From Acridotheres tristis (lineage: Eukaryota > Chordata > Aves > Passeriformes > Sturnidae), in NCBI GenBank assembly GCA_037013685.1, contig CM072890.1, forward strand, positions 13,097,043-13,161,042: a DNA stretch of 64,000 bases, read 5' to 3'. Positions 42,201-54,200 of this stretch are shown here, piece after piece. The notes beneath the pieces are model-generated. The model was not told the DNA's origin. It searched no databases and saw only the letters and a list, made by a program, of their open reading frames with translations. The translations under genes were made by a program, and so were the position numbers. Each line of letters begins with the position of its first letter. The stretch's first letter is position 1.

Positions 42201-45200
42201 CCTGCAAGTTTAAACATTACTGAACTGTCTCTCTTTTGGCAGTTTCCCAGTTTACTCTGAAGTATTGACCAAGAGTATTTTTTTCTTGGTAAAGGCACAA
42301 ATTACTTCCTCATAAAACTTCATAGTATATTGATAATAATTTCATTTGAAACACCTTTAAAACTGTTTTCTGTCTTAATGTGTTCCAGTTTTTAGCTTCA
42401 TAGGTATGTGGTATGTAATAACAAACTCAATAAACACAGCAGGGTGGAAATAAGGAAGATGGTTATAGGAGCTTCATGATCTGTAGTGTTTATATTACAG
42501 CTGATGAGTAGCCAGCCTGGTTCAGAATACTAAATAACAACTCTTTCTTTTCTGTTTGCATTGAATATTTTCCCAGCTCTGGCCTCCAAAAGAGAGTTAG
42601 AATTGGGTTCTTTATATGGAGGTGAAATTTAGCAAAATTAAGGAGTTTTCTTGAGTGGAAGCTTGCTGTGTAGAAACCTGGAAAAGTTTGTCTGGCAGGA
42701 TGTATGCTCACATTGCAGGATGCTGTGATAGGTGTGACTGTGGGACAGCTCTACCGAGGGAGCAGCCACTGCTTGTCCAGCTTGTGCTTGTCTCTTTTAG
42801 TAGCAGAAAAACCTAACAAAGAGCTTCACAAGTGTAAACAATAGTCTTGATGCATTTTGATTACTGCAAAGCATCAAGAGGATGTTTTTGTTATTACAAA
42901 GCTATGAAGTGGTACACTTTGTATTTTAGATGTGGAAATGGTACTGGTGAGGTTTATGGGCAATCTGAGGGTCATCCAGAGAGCAGGAGGTACAGCAGCA
43001 CAGCAATGTGTGAAGCTGCTTCCTCAGAATGACCCAGAAGCCATTAAAGGAAGTCACTCCTTTAAGTGCCTTGGCATATTTGACTGTGATGACTTATTTT
43101 GGTAACACTATTTATTCTGAGCTTTGACCCAGAATCTGGGGATTTGTAAATTGGATCTGTAAACTGCTGCAATTTTTAGGCTTGCTCTGACTGAGCACAG
43201 AAACCCAGCTACGTAGGACTGGTAGGAATATTCTTGTACAATTGCCAGTGTGTAAGAAATATTGGAACTACACTATTTAAACAAAGATTTTCAGGTGTTT
43301 TACAAAGGAAAACTTTATTCTGCTTGAATAATAAACCCACAAACCTAATTGCCACTGTGCATTTGCCATCAAATCCAGGAGTCTTTTGAAAGCCTGTCAA
43401 TATCTGCTAATGTATTCAGTATGATTTATTATAATTGTAGTTCTACTGTCCCAGCACATGTGCACACTTGTCCACATGCAGGGCATATTAGAGCATTCTG
43501 CAGCAACAGTTCAGAGCACTGCAGCCTAGCTGTTCTGCCAGATTCCCAAACTGTGGGATTTGGGATCATGCCAGTGCAATAACTGTGATAGCTCCTGTCT
43601 TTCTTGTTGCGTGGGTGTTCATCTGAGCTGCACAGGTAAGTGTCTTCATGCATGTGATCAGCAGTCATTTTGTGCAGTACCTGGTGGCAGTTCTGGCTCC
43701 CTGAACAGCTTGATCTGCTCACAGCAGGATCATAACGAGTTTTTCAGTTTGCTCTTATCTTAGGAAGCTGGAGCAGGTTCGAGGCAGGTTAAGGCAGGAG
43801 GCATGAATGTACTGAACTGGGATGGGATAATATTTTCTGGGAGTGGGCATCATCTTGGCCCAGGTAGGAAAGACTAGGGTCCTATTATAATAAATCAGCT
43901 GAGACTCCATTTTCTTCATGCAGGAAAAGCTAATTCTTTATTCACACAACTTATTTTATACAGTTTTTACTGACCTCATGGGCGACTCTAATTGGTTAAT
44001 GGTTTTCTTGCCAATTACTCCATTGGTTAGTAAAAGGTATTTTACTTGTCTATCAGATTTCTCTATTCCTGGTTAGTTTACATATTTTATTCACTGATTC
44101 CTGTGAGACAAATTTCTTGTTTATTGCAGGTGCAAACGGTTCTCTTACCAGAATAGCTTGTTGTGTTAATTGTTTTCATGCTTAAGATTATTTTCAGATG
44201 GGAGCAGGCAAGTTACTTAGCTGCACATAGAAGTGACAAGCTAGCTATTAATTTAGCAGAGAGCAAGGCCTGATTTTATGAGACCTTTATTTTATAATTT
44301 ATCTACCTGACTGCAACAGGGTCCTCATGTAGAACTGAAAGGAATGCGAGCAGAATCATGCTTTGCAGGGTAAAAATGTATGGCAAAAGCATGAGGACAC
44401 AGAATGGAAACATATTTCAGTCAGGACACATTTAAAATGTGTTCTCTAGCACATATAAGCTACAGACTTGCATTTCTAGCTTTTTTGTATTTTATACAGA
44501 TCAAGTTAATATCTGTATTTGTTTAAAAAGTCAAATCTAGAAACATTCTGCTGGTAATGAAACTGCCCAGTTTTAAGCCATAGTTCATGTTGCTGACAGT
44601 TTCACTAACGTAAACCATAAATGCAAAATGTGTCAGAAGGGAAGATTCCTGAGAGAATAATGCAAACATAATCTTATATCAAAAAATACACAGTTCTGTT
44701 CTAATTCTGCTATTTTCTTCTTAAAGAGTGCCTTAGGGCTCCTTTTGATAATTTTGCAGTTTGGCCTTACAGAGTTTGGAAGGACAAGACATGTCTGTAG
44801 GGGCAGTAGTGGCTGTGGAAGGTGTTCTTCAACAGCAATGACTAGATGAAGTTAGGAAGCTTTAAGTGGCTTTATATGTAGTGTGCTCCCCTAACTGTGG
44901 CAGGTGTCTTTTCAGCTAAGCAACTTTTGGTGGTTTGTCTTCAGAGGTTTTTTAGTTTCCTGCTTTGTGGTTATTAAGGGGTTAAAGGGCATCAGCCCCT
45001 TTGATTTAGTCTTCTGTGTTAAAATATGGGATTAATCAGAATGGGAATGGAAGAAATTGACACGTTTTCTCTTTAACCTGCAAACCCAATACAGACTTAA
45101 ATACACTGAGTATGTTTTTCTTCCTTGAATGTTTAGAGTTAAGAATATATAAGAGCTCTTCTGAGCATATCTGATTGTGTTGAAAAAACTTTAAATATTC

Positions 45201-48200
45201 TGCTTTGTATATTGCACATATTTTTCTATGCCAGCTTTACCTTTAGAAGGCGTTCTGGTTTTCTTGAAAGTGAGACAAAACCAAATTTTTTTGGGGTGAA
45301 CTTCAGGAGTTCCTGGGATTATTGTAGCATTGGGGTTTTTTTAAGTGTCTGAGCTTGCTTAAGGAATTGCTAAGTTTAAATTGAATCAGGAAATTATTTA
45401 GAAATTGAGTGATCAAAATCTTAAATGAGATGGTGAAAGTTAAATAGCATGTAGGCAAAATTAGCTGAATCCTCTGTGGATACTTTGCAGCAAACTGACC
45501 TCTGACTGGTACCACCTTAACATTTAGATGGAAGAAACAGATGTGCTGGCACATCAGTACTAGTGATTGAAATAGCTTTGGCATGTATCATTAGTTTCTG
45601 AGGGCTGCTATATATTTGTCTTTGAATAAAGCAAATCCTTGTATTGATGTTCTCAACTTAAAATGCACAAAGAGCCACGGCTTGATACAGTGAGCAAACT
45701 CTCAAGAGTGTTTTAAAGTACCTATGTTAACATGGGTTATTGCCTCCCATTGTAGCAGCATTTCCGAGGTACCAGGCTTATCAGTACTCAACTTCAAGAT
45801 CTAAAAATCTACTCTACTGTTATTGGAGTGATTTCTTTGTAGTTTTTGAAGGTGCACTTTAAAGAGCAATGTTCTTTAATGATTGCCATCGAGCAGAAGT
45901 GGTTTAACACAAGAGCTGGGAGTGATTTGCCTTTTATTAACATCAGCAGTAAATTCCTGCTGTACAAGGCTGTTAATTAGGCTATTTAGTTAAAAGTTAG
46001 GCTGTTAACATTTCCTGGTCGCTGAAGCCTGGAAGACTGCCTGTGGTCACAGATGAGAGTTAGTGAGACTGGAGGCTGGTCCTGGAGGCCTCTCAGGTGT
46101 TACCTATAGGGGCTGCAGCCTGTCGGGCAGCTGCCCTAAGCAGTGTGTGTACATTTGTATGTAAAATTTCATTTATATGTGTGTGCTAGATTTGGAACTT
46201 CTAATCATTTGAACTGAAGTAGGTGTTCTTGCTAGTTCTGGTTTCCTTAAAGCAGAGTCAATTATTTGAAGACCTTGCTATGTCCTGTTTCAACAATATA
46301 TCAAATACTGATGTAAGAGCTGTTGAATGTTTAGGTTTCTGTCATCCTCCTGCTCTTTTCTTCTGGAGTTGGTGCTTGTGTGAGGAGGGAACATGAGAGG
46401 AATAAAAGTGACAATGACAGCTCCACAACTGAAGTCTTAATTTATAGGCTAAAATGTAAAAGTCTCCCTCAAGCCAGTGCCTATAAGAAAGCTGGAATTG
46501 GAGTAGCTTCTGAAAGATTAAGGTACATGCTGCAAGCTCTAATTTAAAGAATATACTCATATCTTTAAAATCTAATGGAAAAAGACTGTCTTTCTACAAG
46601 TCCAGTCCAGAAAAAAAAACCCAAAAACATGACATATTAGGCTCTTAGGAGAAATGAAGGAACACAAAAAATTGTGTATGAGGCCAAATAACTTAAAAAT
46701 ATCTCTTTCGCTTTCCAAACATCCCTGCTCAATGTTAGTGGTGGGTGGTGGTGTTCTTTCCCCCCTTATCTTCCCTGCTGTGGGCTGGAGCAAATAAATA
46801 CAACAGATTGGATGGCTGTGGAGTCATCAGTTTAAAGTAGGGTTCCTTGGGTGCTCGATCCACGTGTTCTGGGGGACAGAGGCCTTGGCAAAGCAGACTA
46901 AAAATTCAGGGTCTGACATCATCTCCATGACCATCTCTGTTCTCCCTGGCTGAGTTCAACTTCCTCTGTGTCTGTTCACCTCCTTCATTAAGGATGGGAG
47001 AGGAGGAGCAGGATGTGTGGCTTTTTGGTGGTGTTTTGTTTTCCAAAGTCTCCTAGAACAAATGGAATTTAGCAAGGCGCCAGTGGAAGTGAACTAGAGG
47101 AGTAGGCACAATGGTTGAGGCCTGTCTCTTGAGTATGCTGCTTCTCTTAAAAAACTCAAACCAACCCTTTCCCCCAACCAAAAAAAAACTCAGAAAAGAA
47201 AAGGGGGGGAGGGGTAGAGACAAATTAGAAGACTAGGTATGTTTATTCCACTGGGAAATAATTCTTTGATCTTCAGGAAGCTATGTAAATTTAGGAGAGA
47301 AGAAAGTGGTAATTTCTAGTTGCTTTTTTTCTGAAGAAGAGCCTCAGGCTTTTTTCCTCTCTCCCCTCAACCTCTTTGTTTTCTTCCTTTATTATCATCA
47401 GACTTCAGTTTCTCTGAAATGTTCTAGTCTTCATTCAGCCTAAGAGCATGCAAATAGAATATCATACCCACCTGCCAGCCATGGGGCAAATGAGAAGGGG
47501 ATGACAGTATATGAACCATCGGATTTAACTCCTTGACGTACAGCTTTAGAGCTAATGGCACCTCACTTACTTAGGAGAGAGCTTTGACTGCAGATAATTT
47601 TGTAAGTTCTCATTTAATAGTAATAGTATATTTGTTGCTTAATTGGATGTATTTTTTGACTTTTTATTGCATGGAAATTCAGCTGATGACTTTTTTTAAT
47701 AATAATTTGAAATATGCAAACCACGTGCATCACAAAAACAAACCTGTTTTAAGGAAAAAGATTAAGTGTGTTAAATTTGTGATCAGACTTGTCTTCTGCA
47801 TTAATTCTTAGTCAGGGTTGTCTTCTCCCTTTGAATTCTGCATGTCCTTTAAGTGTTGGGATCCAGATCTGTTGTGGCTTTGCCTGCGGACCAATGCAGT
47901 AAAATCACTTGGTCCACACTGCCTGCCCAGAGAAGGACAGCATGAATGGCTGGAGGAAATTACTTCTGAAACTAACCCAACTAGACTTTCAAGAGCATAT
48001 CTGATCATGGCTTTAGAAACCAGAGTGTTAATGTAGTTCCAGAGCTGTGCTGATTTGTATCTTAATGAGCAGCCGTCTTAATGGAGGAGGGTATATGTGT
48101 TCTGTCTCCCTGCATGGCAGCACAGTGCACCATAGCTGGTACAGCAGTCATTTCAGATCAGTTGTGCAAGGTGCCTTCTTTTGTGTTTGCAGTGAAATTC

Positions 48201-51200
48201 AGCTGTACATTGGCCTAGAGACAGCCTTTAGGTCAAATATTGCCTAGTGCTCTCTGCTCTGTGATTTCTCAGACCCATTAAGGTGCATGGGCTATGAATG
48301 TTTTGCTTCTTCTCAGGATATTGAATAACCTCTGGGTCATAGATATGTTCCCTTGTCCCCTCTTAGACACTGCAAAAATTAACCCTGTCGTGGCTGGAAC
48401 CAGGACAGTTACTATATCTAATTTTACAATTGGCATTCATTTAGGTAAAAACTATGATGGCAAATCCAGTGATGTATGATAGTTAATAGTGCTGACAGAC
48501 TATTTTGCATTTTGTTGTGGAGAATGTTAGAAAAGATCAGGTTGCAAGAGAGCAATCAGTTTTAGTTGAGGTGTTTTATTTGTTGGGATAATTCATAACT
48601 GACTTTGTTCACAAACAGCTTTTAATAATCTTCTCTAAAGTAGTTGCTTTGTTACTGTATAGCAGTGCCACAAAACCAAGCATACAACAGTATATGATGC
48701 TATAAACAAGGTAGACGTAGGGGTAATCCATTCAAATGAGTATATGCCTCTGCAGTCTTAGATATACTATCAAGCTACTGTTTTAAGGATTTGTTGCAGT
48801 GTTAGAAGCTAGGGGTTTTGTGGGAGATGCCTTCTAGAGTTTGTAATTCGTTTTCATTAGCTGATTATAAGCATGAATTTGTTCAAATGCTTTTTTAAAA
48901 ATGTTGGAAAAGTTTATTATGAAACTTTAATTTATGGGCTCTTCATTTGCCTTGAAAGGGCTTTCATGCATCTTTCAATAAAACTTCAAACTTTACAGTA
49001 TTGAATTATTTCAGTGAAAGATATATAAGCTTGAAAAAGACGTTCATGAAGAGTAGGACTTCAGCTGCTCTTTTTGCTGATCTGTAGTTTGTGAGTTTGT
49101 TACGTGAATTCTTTTTGTTTTAACACAGGCGTTTAGATGCTAACCATATTACTGCCATACCAGAGGACAGTTTTGAGGGTCTTGTGCAGCTGCGTCACCT
49201 TTGGTTGGATGACAACAGTTTGACAGAAGTTCCCATCTCTCCTCTCAGCAATCTCCCCTCTCTGCAAGCTTTAACACTGGCTCTCAACAAAATAACACAC
49301 ATTCCTGACTATGCATTTACCAACCTTTCAAGTCTTGTTGTTCTGTGAGTATTTCATAGATCGCTTTGCTTTTTTCCTCACAGTTTTGATAAAGCTAGGG
49401 TGGCATTGAAAATGTTACTTTGCTATGTTTAGCTCAGTTGACTAGTTAGTAACAGCCTATACTGTCAACATGAGATAATACCATATATGTTAGAGAACCT
49501 GCTGAAGGTTTGATAAAGGCTTTCTCCTAAACAAAAAGTCATATAGGCTATGGGTAGTGAGATTTCATTTCTGTATCTCATGATATAATGAATATTTCAA
49601 AACAATGGATATCAGAGGAAGCTTCCAGAGATACTTAATAAGAAAAAAAAATTATCTGAAACCTGTTTCTTTGTAGTCTTAAAATCTCCATGGAATAATA
49701 TGAAAAATTAGTTCGATTTAGATTTCTGTGTTTGTTATATTTTTATCACATTTCTGAATAGTGAGTAAAGATTTAAAATAGGTTATCTTGACTGCAGGCA
49801 ATCTATTGTTTTTCCATATGAGGATGAAATATTCTGTCTGGAAGTGAAAAATATTCTTCTGGGTAATCCACCCCATGCAATGATTCTTTTCCTAAACTAT
49901 GTAACTCCCTTGATTTCATAGAAATATCTGCTAATTTGTTAACTTATATGAAATCATTCACTTGTTTTGGTTTTGTTTTTCAGACATCTTCATAATAATA
50001 AAATAAAAACTGTAGGAAAACACTGTTTTGATGGATTACACAACCTTGAAACCTTGTAAGTATGCTTCTTAAAATAGTTCGTGGTCAGTATTTGTCTCAA
50101 TCTCAGCTTAATCAAAGTTGCCATATTGATATGATAAAAGTTTTGCAAATCAGGTGTATGTGCACTGTGCAACACATGCCACTGACACTTAGGTCCAGCT
50201 CAGGTTTTGGACCTGAAGGGTGGTCTCAGTGCACTGCTCCACCAAGAACTAATTAAATGTGTTGAGAAGCAGGTAAATATTAGCCTGGGTGAAATGTCAT
50301 GCTCAATAATGTGGCTCTAATGTTCCTAGCCCTGGTCTAGCTGGTGTATCTTTTCATAGCACTCTGCTGAGTCAGGTGGATAGATCACAAGTGTTTGAGT
50401 GGCCCCATGAGTGATAAGGGATAAATATTTGTTTCTCAGCTTTCCTGTTTTGTTAAATATACATGGGATACATTGGCAAAGCAGTTGTGTGACAATAGGA
50501 GGTTTCTGAGAGGGTCTCAGAGGGCTGTTGCTCTACTGTTCCTCATCCTAAACCTCCCGAGTGCCTCACTGGCAAGGAATGGCTTTCAGCTGCTTGGGTT
50601 ACATTTCCCATTTCCCTTCAGCTCACTTAGTGAATGTCCAATGAGTGATATCTCCCTCAGCAGTGCCTTTTTTTAATGCTTTGGAGAATGCTAAATAAGT
50701 GAAACTAATGAAGGAGGGCAAGGGCAAGCCAGTGACAACATCTGTTAGCATGAGAAGCTTGCATGAGCATGAGAAATGCTGCTTACTTCATCTTGTCATT
50801 CTCTTACAACCTCAGCTAAGTGAAGACATGCTGTGTAAATAGATACAGCTGATACAAGACTTTGAAAATGGTTTTTGCCATTTACAAGGAATCCCTTTTG
50901 CAGAGGTCCTGACATTACTGCTAGAATAGTGACAAGTTAACTGAGAATTCAACAGATCCCCATCACCAAGCTGTCATGAGGTTTTTCTGTGCTTCTAATC
51001 AGTTTTTATAATTGGTTTTGCTGCACAATCTGCTTTTACATAATGGCTTATTTACTTCATTTTATAAAACCTTGGCAAAAAGTATTCTTAGTAAGATGAT
51101 AATAAAGAGTAGTCATTTGTATCTACCTATTTTTAAATCTTGAAACCGTAGTTCATTTCTGTGTAAATTCTGTTGAAGAAAAATCTGTGAGGTATTGAAA

Positions 51201-54200
51201 TATACTGAGCTTTGCTGTAAGGAACTATTATTTGACTTAATATGAATAATCCTCTGGGTAATATTAAATATCTTACCTAAGTTATTAACTGGTTATAAAG
51301 CATGTAAAACATCAGAAGACTAAATCTAAGTTGAAATTATTCTATGGTCTAGTTAAAGAAGTTCTGAGAACTTTTTCTTTCATTGGACTGTCTTAAACAA
51401 AAATTATTTTGACAATTCATGGTTACTGTTAAAAGTTTTATAATGTTCTTGCTTTGTTTCTCTAGGGATTTAAATTATAATAACATGGTAGAGTTCCCTG
51501 AAGCCATAAAAGCACTTCCAAGTCTAAAGGAGTTGTGAGTATTACTCTCCCTTTATTCTCACTTTTCCTCCTCCTTTTCATAAATAGAAAGGGGGAAAAA
51601 ATCCTGGATTTAAGAATGCTTGTCTCATTGTGCCGGAGCCTAAATTAGGTTAAGTTACGCTAAGTGAAGCTATAATTAAAAGAATATAATCATCATCTAC
51701 AGAGGGCATGTGTTGAAAATTATTTTGGAGTTACATAAGCAGGCAATTTATTCAGGAGAACCATTAGCATAGATCTTAATCATGAGAGGGGTTTGGCCTC
51801 CAGTAGCAGATTAGGTACTCATTGACAATGTTTTCCTTGTCCCCTCCTTTATAGTTGAGTAAGAAAAGTGAAAATACAGCATTGCATTTGGTCAAAATAA
51901 TTTCTTTCTAATGAAATATTTTCAGTTTAGCTGATGTGCAGTAGACAGAAATCATGCCTTTAAAGTTATTCCTACAGATTGACCTAGTCCTATTTACAGT
52001 CCTTGTTATGGCAGGGTTGGGAATTGAGTAGATATAATGAAAATGACTACTGGTTGGATCTCCTGGCAGTATGGTTTTAAATGTTGGGTTTTTCTTTGCT
52101 AACATCTTTAGGGGATTTCACAGTAACTACATTTCCGTAATTCCTGATGGTGCATTTGCAGGAAACCCCCTTCTAAGAACAATGTAAGTAATTTTCATCA
52201 ATCTGTTTTTATCCTTTGATGGACAGTGACTGTAAGAACAAACACGGAAACATTTTTTCATTTTCCAGACATTTGTATGATAATCCTTTATCTTTTGTGG
52301 GGAACTCAGCATTTCAGAATCTGTCAGATCTGCATTCCCTGTAAGTACCTTCTTAACAATACTGTGCAATAAATGGGTATGAAATGCTGTGGCTAAGAAC
52401 TCAAAATAAGTAAATTTTCTGACTCTTTCTTACATTAGTGGGTCTTTTTCAGTAAGTTAATAAATACTGTTATTGTTGAGAATATCTAGTTTCTTAAGAA
52501 GCTCTATTAAATATGCTCTGCAACCTTTTTTTTAAATTACCTTCATAAGATACATAACCCAAGGCCAAATGCTCAGATTCTTAGGTAAACAATCTGCAAT
52601 ATGTCCTTGATGGTTTCTTGAGCAGGGATGTACATTGTGAGAATATTTTGCAGGTTAGTGCATGTATGCTCTTAAAAGATATCACTTCTGGGGGTGATGA
52701 ATAAGCAAAATGGAGTGAGACTTTGAACTACAAACTACACTTCTCATAGCACTCTCTCGAGTTTGATGAATTCCGATGGTTTGCTCATGGAGGAGTAATT
52801 TATTAAGCAAAAGAGTAGCATAAGAAGCAGTGAAAAGACGATCTTTCACACATTAATTCAAGTGTAAAATTTGAAAGCAGTAAAAATGTTAGAATGTCTC
52901 ATCGGTGTAAATAGCTACCTGATAATAAGACTGAATGTCAAAATTCAATTTTGTAATAGTTCACGGCTAATTTTCATGGGGATTTTTTTTAGGGTCATTC
53001 GGGGTGCCAGCATGGTGCAGTGGTTTCCTAATTTGACAGGAACCATAAATCTGGAGAGCTTGTAAGTGTCTTACGCAGAAATAAATTCTTGGGTTTGCTT
53101 CTTGTGAAGTAAATGAAATATGATTAGTGGATCTGGAGAGTAACTGCATATATGTTCTCTTCCAGTCAATAAATGTAATGATACACTTTCCCTCACTGTG
53201 ATACCTGGATTGCACTTAATGGTTTGGGTTTTTTTTAGTCGTAGGGGAAGCTGAGAAAAGCCTATGAAAAAGGCCATTCATACTAACCCCCTCTCCCAGA
53301 AATGCAAAACATAAAAATTGTCCTCTTCTCAAAAAAGAGACAAAAACAAGAAAAAAATTTCGTTGGTGAATCTAGCACCCTGATAGCATTCTATTCTTAT
53401 ATATCCTTGTTATGCCATCTGTCATAAACAAAACAAACATTTATACGTATGTGTTTGCTGGGTTTTTTTCCCCACAGAACTCTTACAGGGACCAAGATAA
53501 ACAGTATTCCTGTTAATTTATGCCAAGAGCAAAAGGTGCTTCGAACTTTGTAAGTATATATACTGTGCCTCTCTTCATACATCAGAATGTTTTGAAAGAA
53601 ACTTTAATCTAATTTAAAGTGTTGCTTTGAATTTTTCATCCTAGTAGTTCTACCAAAGTTGGAAATGTGGTTTCTTAATTGTTCAAATCAAGATTTTTGG
53701 CAGATTTGATATAATGCTTTACATTCCTTAAACAGAATCCCCCTTACAGGGATATGTTACATTTTTTCATATGATATGAGATATATGTAAGGTGGTGCTG
53801 CAGAGACCAATCTTCAAATTTGCTCTGCCACCATTCATTCTTAACATAACAGTAGTCATCTAATTTCAGAGGTTAAAGAAGAGTTTAGTTATAGTGCTTC
53901 GACTTTTTGTGTTCAGGAAAAGAGGAGAGAGCATCAGGAACGAAAAGAAATGGAGATGAGAATTAGGAAGAAGATAGCAATAGAAAGGCTAGACATAAAA
54001 AGTAGTGAGGATGTGTTAAAATTAATGCAGAAATACCCCAACTGGTATTGAAATGGTAGTGAAACCATTAGGAGGATGGGGACAAACCGTGTTTGCAAAG
54101 GATGCACACAGGAGAATGTGGAACAAAAGCAAATCCTGAAAAAAGGAGAAGAAAAAATACATTCTGTTTGATAGAAGAAAGACTAGGGAGGAAAAGATGA

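Larger units (their letters stand above)
39765..49128 (+). other. LGR4: LGR4 intron 4 (9.4 kb)
   Basis: GT-AG intron. It carries a tRNA-derived SINE (41507-41636, - strand), a probable solo LTR (43883-44318, - strand), a short (GA)n run near 40431-40442 and a poly(A) run near 40538-40552. The rest is AT-rich sequence without a recognisable gene. Confidence 0.88.

Noticed and set aside
43349..43763. Cys-rich open frames on both strands near 43.4-43.8 kb
   Set aside because: They do not match a known Cys-rich family, have no splice context, and overlap each other on opposite strands, as expected for chance frames.
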